NCBI GenBank assembly: GCA_008973525.1 | Contig: WACJ01000082.1 | Location: 620,001 to 684,000, forward strand | Origin: Stenopsyche tienmushanensis | Taxonomy: Eukaryota; Arthropoda; Insecta; Trichoptera; Stenopsychidae | DNA length: 64,000 nucleotides | Reading direction: 5' to 3' | Part shown: positions 1 to 11,815 of the stretch, piece by piece | Layout: every line of letters begins with the position of its first letter | Numbering within the stretch: the stretch's first letter is position 1 | Translations under genes and position numbers: made by a program | Notes under the pieces: model-generated | Told to the model about the DNA's origin: nothing | Seen by the model: only the letters and a program-made list of their open reading frames with translations | Databases searched by the model: none

Positions 1-63
1 ACGGAATTCCCCTAAATTCTTTCTGTAGGTTGGCAGTGTTGTCAATCACAAAAAAGAGCTTAA

Positions 64-725
64 AACGCTTTCGCGCGCGGCATCGTCATTTTACCTCATT
101 CCCGCGAATCCGACTGCCGACGATATTCATGAATACGTATTAGTGCTTAAGCCATCGCCAGAACACACAATGAGTCAGTTATTCTCTCTCGTGTTTGCCT
201 CTTCACTTCACTAATCGTTTTTGGTGATAACATTCCAGCGATAAGACCGAACTTTTATTGCCCTCGAAACATTTATCAACAAGTAAATCGATCTACACGT
301 TTTTTTAATGTATTCTTTACACTTTTCAGTGATTTTCAACCATTGTATTTTTTTAATAATAAAACTATTTAAACCATCGCTAATACACACAATGAAAGGT
401 CGATCATTCTGTATTAGAGTAATGGGAGTCGAAAGCACTTGTTCTCAACATATTTATTTTTTTTAAGAACAATTTTATAAGTTTATTAAAAAAATACAAA
501 AAAAATAAAATTTTCAAAAGAAAAATTCACAAAAAATAGTATAACAAAAAAAAAAGATTTTCTAGGTTCGTTGTCAAATAACCTTTTTCTATGTTTTGGA
601 TCCATGTTTTGTAAATGGTTTTGTGTCTGGGAGCGCGGTAGGCATAGGACTAATCCGGCACGAGGTTTATTTGCACTCATGTGCTGCAGCGACGAAGGGA
701 TTGACGATGTGCTCGCGCGAAAGCG
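64..725. mobile_element. TTAA-flanked inverted-repeat element, non-autonomous
   Basis: The left arm (from 64) and the reverse complement of the right arm (to 725) share GCTTTCGCGCG followed by CATCGTCA, giving terminal inverted repeats of about 25 bases with a few mismatches. TTAA lies directly outside both arms, at 60-63 and 726-729, which would fit a TTAA target duplication as made by piggyBac-type elements. The inside has no recognisable transposase; the short open frames there look random. The ends do not start with CCC as most piggyBac ends do, so the superfamily is uncertain. Confidence 0.5.
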
Positions 726-729
726 TTAA

Positions 730-2755
730 ATAGCTTAGCATTTTTAAAGTATTTGTATATTTCATATTTTTATTTGATAAAACCTAATCAGTTTACATTA
801 GGTAGGTTCCATAAAATAGAATTAATAGAAATTGTTAGCTAAAAGTCGAAGCTGTGTTTGTGTAATATATAATAAAATAGGCTTGCTAATAGTATGCTAT
901 ATACAAAAACAGTAGAAGTGGCGCGGCGCATGCGCGTAATGCTTTATGATATAAACGACAGACTTATTACAAAGAATTCTCTTTCTTTCCGACCAACTGT
1001 AACTAATATTTGTATATTATTTAAAAACATACTACTACTGTTATATATATGAATTTATCAACGAAGAGAACACTTCCAAGAGGCTCAATTTTAGCCTTCT
1101 GACAGTTCGTGCGGCACCCACTTGTCCAGCATTTTTATCTTCCCTATTTCGATAATATTTTTGCCTTTTTATTTGCCTTTGCTTTACTATTTCAATTCTT
1201 AGAAAACCAGCGAAATGTTACAATTCCAAGAAATCCAAACTGCTCATTTCCGAGAAAATCAGCGTTTGGCTATATGGACGCGGATTGACTGAATGCGCGA
1301 ACACGAACCCGACAGGAGGTTCGAAATATAGGATACAGATAAAAATTTAACTCATTTTTGGCTTAATCACGACGTCGATGATTAAATTTGATTACGTTTA
1401 ATTAAAATTATAATTTTAAAAGCCTCTTGACGATTATCAAGTGTAAATTTTCATAGTCTACAACGCAAAATATCTGCATTTTGTAATATTTAACGTATGG
1501 TGATTTAAATTATTTTAAGATGTATATTTATCCTTAAGCCATTTTTAATTTTCTTAACTGTTTTCCTAGCATCGTTATAGATGATTAAGATTCAGCATCC
1601 GGAAATTCTTTCCTTACAATGTGTTTAATATTAATTGGATTATACTCGTAACATTGTTGAAAAGTTTTTGGGGAAATTATTAACAAAAATATCCTTATTA
1701 ATCAATCATTCTTAATGGGATACTCAGCATCCCTATAGAAGATATTATAGGTCTTTCTAGGGGCCCTTTTGTGATAAAAACATTAATGGATCATTTAATC
1801 AAAAAGTAAAATGTGGTCAAAATAAGAATTTCTGCCGTTAATTATCGATTTTTGGTCGTTAAAACGGGCGAATGTCTGTAGGATGAACAGACTGTTTTCT
1901 TCCTCTCTTTTTGAGGATTTCGCCTTTTCAGAGACGTTGGATGAACTGTTGGAGATTAAGAATCGCCCCCTATACGGAGGTAAAATATGGATTTCCGTCG
2001 CGTATGTTGCGAGTCCGTTTCGGGGCTGCGGAGCCCCATCGCTACTGAGAGGCGGACGCCCCCGTTACATCGGGCGACAGAAAATTACAGAATGTTTCTA
2101 TTTTTAATACAAGAATTATAATGGAAAATCTCATCTCCAACATTAACTGTACGCGTTGATCAAAACAAATTGCTAAAGTGAACAGGATTATATTTTAAAT
2201 TGACTCTTAGATTTATATCGATTTTACAATGTGTCCTTTTATTCCCTCCATAAGTCCATTGATCGATTGTGATTGTGCTATTATAATGCACTCCAGAAGT
2301 CTGCTTGTTCTGCCAATTGTCGAAGATCTATTTTAGATTCCAATCGCTAATAATAGTATTCTAAAAACTAATTGCAGACCGATAGATCTTCAGATCATTC
2401 CAATGCCCTTTGTCAAGCAATACATTGATGTATTCCTTCGGTACTATTTGTTTATTAAATACAGATATATTATTGAAAAAAAAGATTTATTATAATAGAG
2501 TCATTGTAAATTTGGATCGAAACGAACATGTTTGTGTTGATTTTATTGATGTTTTCTTATCCTCAGCCTGCATTTAATCCAGAAACTGATGCAAATCCAA
2601 TGTGCCAATATTTTATAGGTGCTATAAATTCTTAAAAGTGTTTTGATACTATCAATTTTATTTGAAATTGTGATTTTTTATAGATCATTACTCTTTTCGC
2701 TTGTGCAAGTTTGAATATTCGCTCAGCTGTCATTACTCTATTTTTCCGCCTTGTA
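730..2755. other. Repeat-poor AT-rich stretch without a recognised gene
   Basis: I see no coding pattern here. Two local things stand out. Bases 848-1000 share a segment with 3842-3960 (see that repeat). Bases 1965-2085 are GC-rich compared with their surroundings and contain a perfect hairpin with arms GGGGCT and AGCCCC around GCGG near 2022-2037. Confidence 0.4.
848..1000 (+). repeat. Dispersed repeat, copy 1 of 2
   Basis: It shares AAGCTGTGTTTGTGTAATAT, then GGCGCATGCGCG, then GACCAACTG with bases 3842-3960 in the same order, separated by diverged spacers. This is an old interspersed repeat of unknown class. Confidence 0.45.
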
Positions 2756-2759
2756 ACCC

Positions 2760-2984
2760 AAGCCTCCGGTTATTTTTGCCGAGGCTAAATTCGGAGGCTT
2801 CTTCTCGACCAATGGTAAGCGCGTAAAAGCCTTCGCTACATGTTTGTTTAGCCAATCGGAGCCAAAAGAGTGACGCTACTGTCGAGAAAAATTCTCATTG
2901 CGTCCAGTCAACCTTTGCAAAACGGTTCGTGGCGCAGTGACTTCAGACAGTGGCTTGGATGCGCAGCAGCCTCTTCCAGAATCG
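2760..2984 (+). promoter_or_regulatory. Possible promoter with two CCAAT boxes
   Basis: CCAAT occurs at 2809-2813 and 2852-2856, about 43 bases apart, in a locally less AT-rich stretch. Just upstream is a 9-base inverted repeat (AAGCCTCCG at 2760-2768, CGGAGGCTT at 2792-2800). The stretch leads into a possible first exon at 2985. CCAAT boxes in pairs suggest a housekeeping-type promoter; this is inference from position and motif only. Confidence 0.3.
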
Positions 2985-3033
2985 ATGATGGAATTAGTGG
3001 ATGTCAATTTAAAAATAGTGTTTTATCTTCCAG
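2985..3033 (+). CDS. Possible first coding exon of an unidentified gene
   Basis: An ATGATG start is followed by an open frame reading MMELVDVNLKIVFYLP and a strong splice donor CCAG|GTAATG, ending in phase 1. The sequence before it is rich in C and G like a 5' UTR and follows two CCAAT boxes. The alternating hydrophobic pattern VNLKIVFYL would make a beta strand. I do not recognise the protein and found no convincing second exon in the neighbouring repeat-filled DNA, so the gene could have a long intron, be decayed, or not exist. Confidence 0.25.
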
Positions 3034-3224
3034 GTAATGTGTTTTTGTATAATTTCTTTCAACTCTGTGACAAGCCCGCGCGTAGTCGACGGTGCCGAAA
3101 ATAGTCAGTAGAAAATAGATGCATATTTTTGCGGCAAAATTTAACAGCGCGTTTGTCAGGCATCTTCAAGCTACGATCAATTCAGCACTATTTCTTTTCT
3201 ATTTTCTTTAATTTCTACGACTAC

Positions 3225-3490
3225 ACGCTTTAAGTACTTCCAAAGAAATTTCCAAAATTCCAATTACTTACGGAGTTACAGCCTTTTTAGTGACGCAACA
3301 ACTAAGCCGGTTCTATCAGAATTAATTTTTTAAACACGGTTGACATAATAACTCAAATTTTAATTCATTGATTTACTTTAAATTGGGTACGAATATTTTC
3401 TATATAACCATTTATTGTCCCTACCAGATTTATGTCAAAATTTAAATTACAACTATTTAAAAAAAAGTAAAACTGTGTGCCAAAAATTTT
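3225..3490 (+). repeat. Dispersed repeat, copy 1 of 2
   Basis: It aligns along its whole length with 59015-59300: AAAGRAATTTCCAAAATTC, then ACTTACGGAGTTA, GTGACGC, GGTTGACATMATAACTCAA, GGGTACGAAT and ATGTCAAAATT occur in the same order in both. No coding capacity is visible and the ends are not defined. It is probably an old transposon fragment. Confidence 0.6.
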
Positions 3491-3841
3491 TTTTTAAACA
3501 GTTGCTATTTTGTGAATATATATATATTTAGGATTAGAAAGGAACGCATCTTCAATTTTTCTCATGTAAGTCATAGTTTTAAGGTTTAAGTATATTTAAC
3601 ACTAGGTTTGCTGAAGAAATGAAAGTTCTCTAGCTCCTGTTTTTTACATTACTTTAATCCATAGGTATTTATTGCTTTTTGTTTGATTCGCTACTATCTA
3701 CTCCTTTCCAAAGTACTTATTGGCACATTTCTTGGTGGTTTATTTATTTTTTTTTCTATTTTCTAAAGGCTCGCATTCTGTCTGTACTTGTTTTTTTCTT
3801 CCCCCATTTCACTTTTCACGCGATGGAAATTATTAGTTATG

Positions 3842-3960
3842 ATTAAGCTGTGTTTGTGTAATATATTAAAATGTCAATGGTTGCACTATGTCACGTATAC
3901 GCACGGTAGAGGCGTTGCGGCGCATGCGCGCGACCAACTGCCGCTTGAAGTTTCACTTTT
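3842..3960 (+). repeat. Dispersed repeat, copy 2 of 2
   Basis: This is the partner of 848-1000. It shares the TGTGTTTGTGTAATATA block and the GCGGCGCATGCGCG block. The rest of 3491-4345 shows no gene. Confidence 0.45.
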
Positions 3961-4379
3961 CATCTCATTCAGTCCAATTTGCCCTACCGCACCTATAGAA
4001 GTCTCACTTTATAAGAAATTGGATGTCGACTTTATTCTTCTCCCTCGAGAGTGAGACATTAATTCAACTCTTCCCTAGCATTTCGATGCCTTTTTTGGAG
4101 AACGATTTATCTTTGGCTTCAAAATGGGCTTCAGTTTTAGAACCCAAACTCTTTCCCTGGAGCATTTATTTTAGATCTACAAAACAGCTAGTAATTTCTG
4201 GATGAAATACGGCGGATAGGGAAGCAATTCAAAGTAAAATTCGAGTAGTTTTGCCATTGTTTGGTGACATTTGCGTTTTTGGTTGCTTTGGGCGGCTTTC
4301 GCCGGTTGCTGTCCACTCAGCCTACTACCGATTTTAGTCTGGAGTATAATGATAGATCCAAGTTTAATCCATTATCATA

Positions 4380-4600
4380 TACTTGCTTGTATACCAATAA
4401 ATGAACCTTAATACTGTGGATAGCACACAATATTTCTTAATTTCTTCGCGTAAACATAAACAATACACTTGAAATCGATCAATTTGGGCTATCGATATAT
4501 ACAATCGTACAATATACGTAAGACACTCTCTTCGTCTCTGTTTTCCACTCAAAATCTCCGAACTCTCGAATGCTCTTTGCGAATCATAGGAATATGATCG
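4380..4600 (-). repeat. Dispersed repeat related to 8150-8270 and 49740-49970
   Basis: Read on the - strand it contains a GAGACAGAG-like purine tract (CAGAGACGAAGAG), a segment like ATCGTACGATTGTATA, TTGAAATCGAT, AAGTGTATTGTTTATGTTTA and GAAGAAATTAAGAAATATTGTGTGCTATC. The same blocks recur near 49.8 kb, and the last block also in the mariner-type elements at 34.98 and 46.74 kb. It may be a further decayed derivative of that mariner family. Confidence 0.5.
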
Positions 4601-4946
4601 CAAATACGCGATTGTACTCATCAAGTGTGAGTACAAGACGTGATCAAAAATTTCCCGTTTCTAAATGTAATGCATTTCTTGTTTCTTCCATTCGTGTTTT
4701 GATATACGGTAACATAGATTTTTACATAAATTTGTAAGCACTTTCTGCAGTTATCAATGTAGCATTGTTTTTTCTTCTTTTTTTGTATTTATTGCAACTT
4801 CGATTGGTAGAAGAACATCGGAACAATTTTCTTAAAAAATATATTCCTTCATCCGTAATAATATTCCGATTTTAAAAACCTTTAGTGATTTGTTGACTGA
4901 TTCAGAGAGTAAAATAAATCTTTTTAACGTCATACTTATTGAGTTC

Positions 4947-5345
4947 CAGGCAAAGCAGGCGCCCGCCACGGGCGCAAACAGGCTTGGGGCGCAAAACGCA
5001 GAATACCGACCCGGTCGAGAGTTGCACATGGTTTTTATTTTACTCGAACATTTTACATTACACAAATCAACACTGATTGACTCTGTCCGCTTTTATACTA
5101 TATACTAAGTTGTCTAATCCCTCTATTTTTCAACTCAGCTGGCATAAGCCCGCAATAATAATAAAGACAACAATATTTTCAACCGATTGTAAAATTCAAA
5201 CAACCCACTCGATCAGTCTTCTTCAGACAACTTCGTTTTATAATGAGAGCTTGTAATTGTTCTGTAGACATGTTCAGGTATGGCATCCGATTGCGAGGTG
5301 CTCATTCGTCATATCAGCGGTCTGAAAAGCGGACTGATTGGATTT
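4947..5345 (+). mobile_element. hAT-type short element (family A), partial copy
   Basis: It starts CAGGCAAAGCAGGCGCCCGC and contains GGCTTGGGGCGCAAAACGC, CTAAGTTGTCTAATCCCTC, TTCTTCAGACAACTTCG and CATATCAGCGGTCTGAAAAG in the order seen in the full copy at 45802-46216. The right third is missing. No transposase is present. Confidence 0.7.
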
Positions 5346-6970
5346 GTCAATAGTGATGCCAACTATATGTCATCCTGTGAACTTATTGAGTTGTTTTTAT
5401 ATCATTCCATAATTAATCATCAGCAAAAAATAATGAAATAATAGTATATTTGTTCATGAAATTCAAATTCGGTCAAAATGACGGATGCGGTAAATAGAGT
5501 GTTAACGATGAAAATTAATGATTAACCTATTTATTTCCAGCTGTTGGGAGCAAAAATAAGCGCATCCCATTTAGACGAAAGATGATTGGGATTGAGTCGG
5601 TGCGCCTTGCGGAAAAAAATCAATATTGTCATCGAGAATAGGTGAGTGTTATTTCGTGTATTTCGAGAAACGTCATTTACAATGGGCGCTAATTCGAGAC
5701 TCGATATCGCGTTTAAATACATCGAGGTCGTTTGAAAATCATTTCGATGCTTAAAATCATAAACAGATTATTCAATGCGGTCGGGCCCAACCGCGAGTTT
5801 ATTATATTCGTGCGCGAATATCATTTTGATTGGAGAGATTTCTGTGTGCGATTTATTATTGTACCTGGCAACACTCGGGCTTAATTAGAGCGCCGTGCGC
5901 TTATTTTAGCCATGGTTTCCGCGGCAGGTCGGCTGGAAGACATCTTTATCTGCGAAAAAAAATTGGACGCCATCTTGGACCCGTTTCATCCCGATCCATG
6001 CGAAATGTAATCATCAGCCATCGATTCGATCCGCCATTTTGTGACATTGACGTGTCAATTTTGATGAGACAATATGGCCGCTGTGAACAATGGCTACATT
6101 TCAATGCAATATGCAATTTTTAAGACGCGCGCAAAACAATATAAATTCTATGCTTGGAATTCGAAGAATGGATAGTTTGCATTAGAATTTAGACGAAAAT
6201 ACATTTGATACATCATTTTGAATGATCGATGTGAATAGCGGGCTATAAAATCGGACGCTGTTCAACATTGCTCCAAAGTCTTTACAAATCAAAATGTTTA
6301 CAAAACGTGGACGCATTAAGCGTCCATATTTTTTGATGGCGTGGATTACATTCTCAGATGTAATCGCACGCAAATAAGAGTCATATACGTACGATGGAAC
6401 GTTCCGCAAGTATTTATAGATCATCTTTATGGATCGCGCTTCTGAGTGGACTGAACCAGCAGGATAGAGATTTAGTCGACAGCTTTATGCGTTTTTTTAT
6501 CCCGATGATATATGAGTTAGTCTCCCCGAAACGTTGGGAACGTTACGAAATGCAAACGCAAAGCAAGGTACGCGGATTGAAATCCATCCGCCTGTTTACT
6601 ACATTGAATATAGCATGGATTATTTAATATTGAAATATGCAAGGCCAAAGCTGAATTTATATTCCCGCTTTGAGTGAAAGAGGAGGAGAAAATTATTTGA
6701 AGACGGCATTAGGCTATTGGTCGTGTTTTATCGTCGCTAGACCAACGACGTCCACTGAATCCGAGCAAAAATGTTCGGCTAAATTCGGTTATCATCGGGA
6801 TTCCCACAAATTGATAGAGTGTTCTAGAATCGACTCTAAATTTATTTTGAAACGCAGCCATTGTTGATCGCCAGAATGGAGTAGCTAGACTTTAACGCCA
6901 TTTGCAATATCTATACTGGAATATATATTTTTTATTTTTAATTAAAAGTCAATTTAAAATATATATACAT
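5346..6970. other. No recognised gene
   Basis: There are open frames of 80-97 codons on both strands (for example 5830-6123 + and 6182-6424 -), but none shows a known motif, splice signals in register, or a similarity I can name. The GC content is slightly higher near 5760-6110. It may be decayed coding DNA of unknown origin. Confidence 0.35.
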
Positions 6971-6974
6971 ATTA

Positions 6975-7360
6975 GCCGGCATTAATCTGCAATAAAATTT
7001 AAGCAACCCATCCGATAAGTCTTCTTCGAACAACATCGTTTTGTAATGAGAGTTCGTAATCGTTCTGTATGTATGGACGTCCGATCGCGAGGCGCACATT
7101 CGTCATGTCAGCGGTCCGAAAAGCGGACCGATTGGACACACAGACCTTGTGGCCACTTTTAGGGCGTTTTCCTACATGTTTTATGATCTGTACGATCATG
7201 AATACTACCATCAGAGACTAACTTACATAGTTTGCTCGCGCCAAATAAAGTCGCGAACGAGTCTAGACATAAAAACTATATATTTATCTATCTTACTAAT
7301 TTATGCTGCTATCCTAGCTAGTTTTTTAGATAGATACTTGCCACGGGCGCTTCATATCCT
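6975..7360 (+). mobile_element. hAT-type short element (family A), left-truncated copy
   Basis: It matches family A from the TTTAAGCAACCCATCCGAT block through ATGTCAGCGGTCCGAAAAGC to the right end, where CTTGCCACGGGCGCTTCATA is still clear at about 7337-7356. The left end with GGGCTTGGGGCGC is missing. Confidence 0.7.
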
Positions 7361-7413
7361 TCTATCCATATCCAATGGAATCGCTTTTTTGATTAAATTC
7401 ATTAAATTTTCTG

Positions 7414-7785
7414 ATACCCAGCGCGTTATTGCCACAGAAGTAATAAATCTAAAAATACCGTTCGTTGGTTTTATGATAAATATGAACAAACATACAAACA
7501 TTGATTTTCATATATAAAATCTACTGTAAACAAATTGTACTATGCTTATATTATTTAAAAAAGTGCAAACAATAAGTTGGCAAAGTTTTATTGCAATCGA
7601 ATTAACGGTATGGCAGCGCATAAAATACGAACAAACAAATATTGATTTTTGTATATTAGACTATGCCTATGTTATTCACGCAATTCTTAGCAATAAATGG
7701 ACGAAGGTTTATCGCAATCTGATCAACGGTATGGCAGCGCATTGCATACGAACAAACAGATATTCATTTTTATATATTATATAGG
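7414..7785 (-). mobile_element. Helitron-like repeat with internal duplication
   Basis: On the - strand it runs from a TATATAAAAATGAATATCTG-like head, through GCGCTGCCATACCGTTGATC (present twice, at about 7605-7622 and 7728-7745), to a tail resembling GGCATTGCAACGC...CCGGGTA. The CTAG terminus is eroded in this copy. No helicase or Rep frame is present. Confidence 0.5.
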
Positions 7786-8149
7786 GTGCAATGATATATT
7801 TTCAACAACCGAAACACAACTGATTATTGGACGATGGACGACGACGATGTTAAAAAATCGAAATTTTTATCCGGTACCCTAATATATAAACAACAATGGA
7901 TGAATTTATTATGAATACAAGTATTTTATTGAATTAAAATATTTTTTAAAATCAATTTTCTGCTAACTCACTTTTATTATGATTATATTTATGGATTATA
8001 TGGATTTTTCATTTTAAAAAATTGTTTTTATTGACATTTTAATCAATCTCTAATACATAAAAACTAATATGTATCCTAAAAAGTAAATACATACTATCAT
8101 CTAGCGATTAACCTGTATGACAGGATGATCGCCAATGCGCGAGCAAATT

Positions 8150-8275
8150 CCAGTGATTCAAAAAGAGTTCTCTTGTACGTTGAGCTCGGAGAGAGACAGA
8201 GACGGAGAGCTTCGTGCGTACATCGCACGATTGTACAGATCGTTAGACCAAATTTATCGACGTTATAATATCGCA
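8150..8275 (+). repeat. Dispersed repeat related to 49740-49970
   Basis: TCTTGTACGTTGAGCTCGGA, GAGAGACAGAGACGGAGAG and CGCACGATTGTACAGATCGT match the repeat near 49.8 kb. It also matches the - strand copy at 4380-4600 more weakly. The ends and class are unknown. Confidence 0.5.
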
Positions 8276-10665
8276 TCGCTATTCTTTTTGGCTATCGAAT
8301 TTGGGCCCCGTGAGAAACAACACCGATTCACGTTGGGCGACGAGAGTGTTAAATATGAGCTTCATACAGTCCATGTTTCATCATGAAAGCGATCAAACTT
8401 GCAACAATACGAGTGATGGTATATCTTAATGATGGATTTCATTAAAATTACAAAATATCTGTTGGCATAAATGCACTTTATGATTATGTTAATTATGCAA
8501 TTCTTTGAATGTTGCAATATTTCAACCAAGTTTAAGCCACGTGCATCGAAGCCTTCGCCACTTTATATCGAAAGGAAATCATATTTATTTAACAATAACT
8601 ATCGTAAACTGCTTGTATACAAAAAATCAGCTTTGTAAATTTTAATTTAATGCCGTTATGTATAATTATTGCATTACGAAGGCTCGGCCTTATAAGGAGA
8701 ACCAATCTTCTTAGTACATTCTATATGCTGAATTTTAAGATAAATAACATCGTCTGATGACTATGTGACTGCAACAATGTGGGTAGATTAAATAAGAAAA
8801 ATGTGTGGGATGCGGAGGCGTATTTAACATGCTGTGGATCCTACTCACGGCACCGATTGGTGGTCCCATAATATTAAAAAAAAAATCAAAGCGTACATGT
8901 GTGTGTCTGTCTGTTCTTTATTCAATCTCCTGTGGCTGATACAAATTTAATTTTTCAGGATTATGATTGCATTGGATAGCATAGGATGGTGTATAAAAAT
9001 ATATTGTGGTATGATGAATGTGCAATTTCGGTATTTTAATATATTTGTTTTCATGACGTGATAGAATGGAGCCAAGCTGTCCACCATAAATGGCTTCTTC
9101 CTTTGCCAAAAAAGTGAAAATTGCATTGACGCACTCATTTTATTCCCAACAACTCGTTGATTCCGTCACAGGTTTATCTACGTATATATTCCACGTCGCT
9201 AGAAATAATATCAAAATCATCTTCAACGCGCATATGCTTAAGAAAATTCCATCAAAATTCATTCTAGAATATTCCAAACTGAGATATTTGCATCCTTCCC
9301 CAAGAAAAAAATTGATATTCGCCAGATGTGCTTGAATGAATGTTGCTCTGCACATTTGGATCCCTATTACGTATGAGCACTTTTATTTGCTTTCCTATGA
9401 TATCTGGCTTGCAAGATGTCATGCTTTCTTATGAAATGAAAACAGTATTATTAGGTATTTTAATTTATATTATAGCATTCGGTCCAAGATATGGATTAAT
9501 ATGAGCAGTCCCACCTGCACATCTTGGCTTGGCAGCTCTCCCGAAAATTTTCATCTCTGAGTTTGTGACTAAGTCGGCAACAATGAGAAGACTTGTGTGG
9601 GTTCACAGGAATGCTTTACAAGCACTCGTCCCGATGGAAGATTTCGAATAAATCAGCTTTACGATCAAAATTAAATCAATGGAGATTTCCAAAAATAATC
9701 AGCCGAAATCTCGATTCGATCCAAATATACAGAAAAACAAATCTACGTTTCGTTCAACCCAAATTCGCACGTTGTCATTGGGATTTGGCATATTTTTAGT
9801 ATTCCTGATGTAATAAACAATTATAAAATATTATCGTCAATGTATCAGCAGACATTTAAACACCTACAGGAACATATTACGCCCACCTGGAATTTCGCAA
9901 TATCAAAAAAACACGTTGAATATAACAATCAATTTCTTTGTGGACTCGAGCTCGCTGAAAAAGCCCCGACAAGATTTCAGCACCAATGTAATGAGCATAT
10001 TATTGTTTTACACGCGACCAATTATTTGCGAAATAAATTCATCAAGTATTGTTGGAAGATCGTTATTCGTTTTAATGAGCCATTCGACGAAATGAACAAC
10101 CGATTTTCTGGATTAATTGGTCCTTTTCATTGAACGGCCATCGCGTATTTATAAGTCCCAGAGGATTGATGGGTCGTGTTTCTCATCCAGAGCTGAAAAA
10201 AGCGACATGTTTATCAGTCAGCGAACGGCTTCATGTTTTTCCATGTGCTATATTAAGAATGAGTTTCCGCTTTATAAGCTGACTATGTATTATATCATGG
10301 CACATATTTTGAAATGTTGATATCCAAAAAAGTATACTTTATATTGAGGATACAAACGTAGATTGAAATGACGAAGCTGTTAAATATTCTGCCTTAAAAA
10401 TCATCCAGATTTGACCGAACAATTGGAGTTATATTGTATAAATAAAGATCCTTTCGCTGAAAGAAACATATATGTTATATATATAATATGTTGATCAGTT
10501 GGGATAAGGAAGGAAATCATAGGATCTTAATGACCGTGTTAAAAGGTCAGTTTATAAAAATTATATATAGAATTTAAGTATGCATTTTCCTATTATTGAT
10601 ATAACATATTATATTTTACAGCAGTTTTAACACACACATAAGCACTTAAGATATTCTATTTTATA
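8276..10665. other. No recognised gene; several short open frames
   Basis: Open frames of 63-97 codons occur at 9090-9335, 9593-9799, 9840-10133 and 10117-10320, all on the + strand and in succession. They lack recognisable domains and are interrupted by stops and frame changes. They could be a decayed gene or chance in moderately AT-rich DNA. Confidence 0.3.
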
Positions 10666-10669
10666 TTTG

Positions 10670-11035
10670 AATAAAAAACAAAGATGGAAAATGCCGCAAA
10701 AAGCCATAAAAGTGGCCACAAAGTTTATATGTCCAATCGGTCCGCTTTTCAAACCGCTGATATGACGAATGAGTGCCTCGCGATTTGATGCCATATCTGC
10801 ACATGTCTATAGAACGATTACAAACTCTCATTATAAAACGAAGTTGTCCAAAGAAGACTGATCGGATGGGCTGTTTAAAACCGGCTGGGTCAACCCAAAT
10901 TTTTAAGCGATAACGAAGTAAAGAGGGATAAGACAACTTAGTATATATTATAAAAACGAACCGGGTCAGTATTCTGCGTTTTGCGCCCCAAACCCAATTG
11001 CGCCCGTAGTAGGTGCTTACTTTGTTACAGCCCTA
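10670..11035 (-). mobile_element. hAT-type short element (family A), partial copy
   Basis: In reverse orientation it carries the family A blocks from GCCATAAAAGTGGCCACAAA to ACGGGCGCAATTGGG. The outer end reads TAGGGCTGTAACAAAG on the - strand, close to the CAGGGTTGTAACAAGG end of the copy at 21320-21598. The opposite end is absent. Confidence 0.7.
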
Positions 11036-11127
11036 ATCTCATTGTTATGGACCAGATAACCGATAAAACCGTTCATTTTCACCATTATTATGCAGAATTT
11101 GTATCTTTACGCTTTGTTAATCCTGTT

Positions 11128-11322
11128 AAATCAATATGTAAAAATTAATATTTGTTTGTCCGTATGCAATGCGCTGCCATACCGTTCATTTGATTGCAAT
11201 AAAACTTTGCCAATTTATTGTTTACATTTACGGGAATAACATAAGTATAGTAAAAATATTGTTTGTGTACGCAGTTTGTTATGCGAGACGTGGCATTGCA
11301 ACGCATACCGGGTAATCACTAG
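11128..11322 (+). mobile_element. Helitron-like repeat ending in CTAG
   Basis: It starts with a TATGTAAAAATTAATATTTG head, contains GCGCTGCCATACCGTTCATT, and ends GCATACCGGGTAATCACTAG followed by T. The 3' CTAG and the following T fit Helitron insertion between A and T. It is one of about seven related copies in this window. No internal gene is present. Confidence 0.6.
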
Positions 11323-11451
11323 TATCATATCAATAAGTTTTCGATTTATAAACTATCAAATTACGAGTATACCTTATATAACTTCAAAATCATAGACATT
11401 TTGTTAAAGTAAATTTCTATAAATAAATTGTAAATTCATAACCCCTATGTA

Positions 11452-11815
11452 CAGAGCCGAAAAAAGGGTATGAAGCGCCCGTGGCAAGTATTTAACTACC
11501 ACGCACCCCCACCCCGTATTATGTATGTTTTAAATTAATATGCAAATATGGAAATTGCCGTAAAAAGCCATAAAAGAGGGCAGAATGGCCGCAAAGTTTG
11601 TGTGTCCGAATCGGTCCGCTTTTCGAATCGCTGATATGACGTGACGAATGAGCGCCTCGCTATCGGATGTCATACCTGAACACGTCTACAAAACGATTAC
11701 AAACTCTCATTACGAAACGAAGTTGTCTGAAGAATACTGATCGATTGAGTGATGGATCGGGTCGGTATTCTGCGTTTTGCGCCTAGCCCAGTTGCGCCAG
11801 TGGCTATAGGAGGGT
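11452..11815 (-). mobile_element. hAT-type short element (family A) with one terminal repeat
   Basis: The + strand begins CAGAGCCGAAAAAAGGGTAT then GAAGCGCCCGTGGCAAGTAT, which is the right terminus of family A in reverse. The body continues to GCGCCTAGCCCAGTTGCGCC. The far end has diverged and no 8-base target duplication could be matched. Confidence 0.7.
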
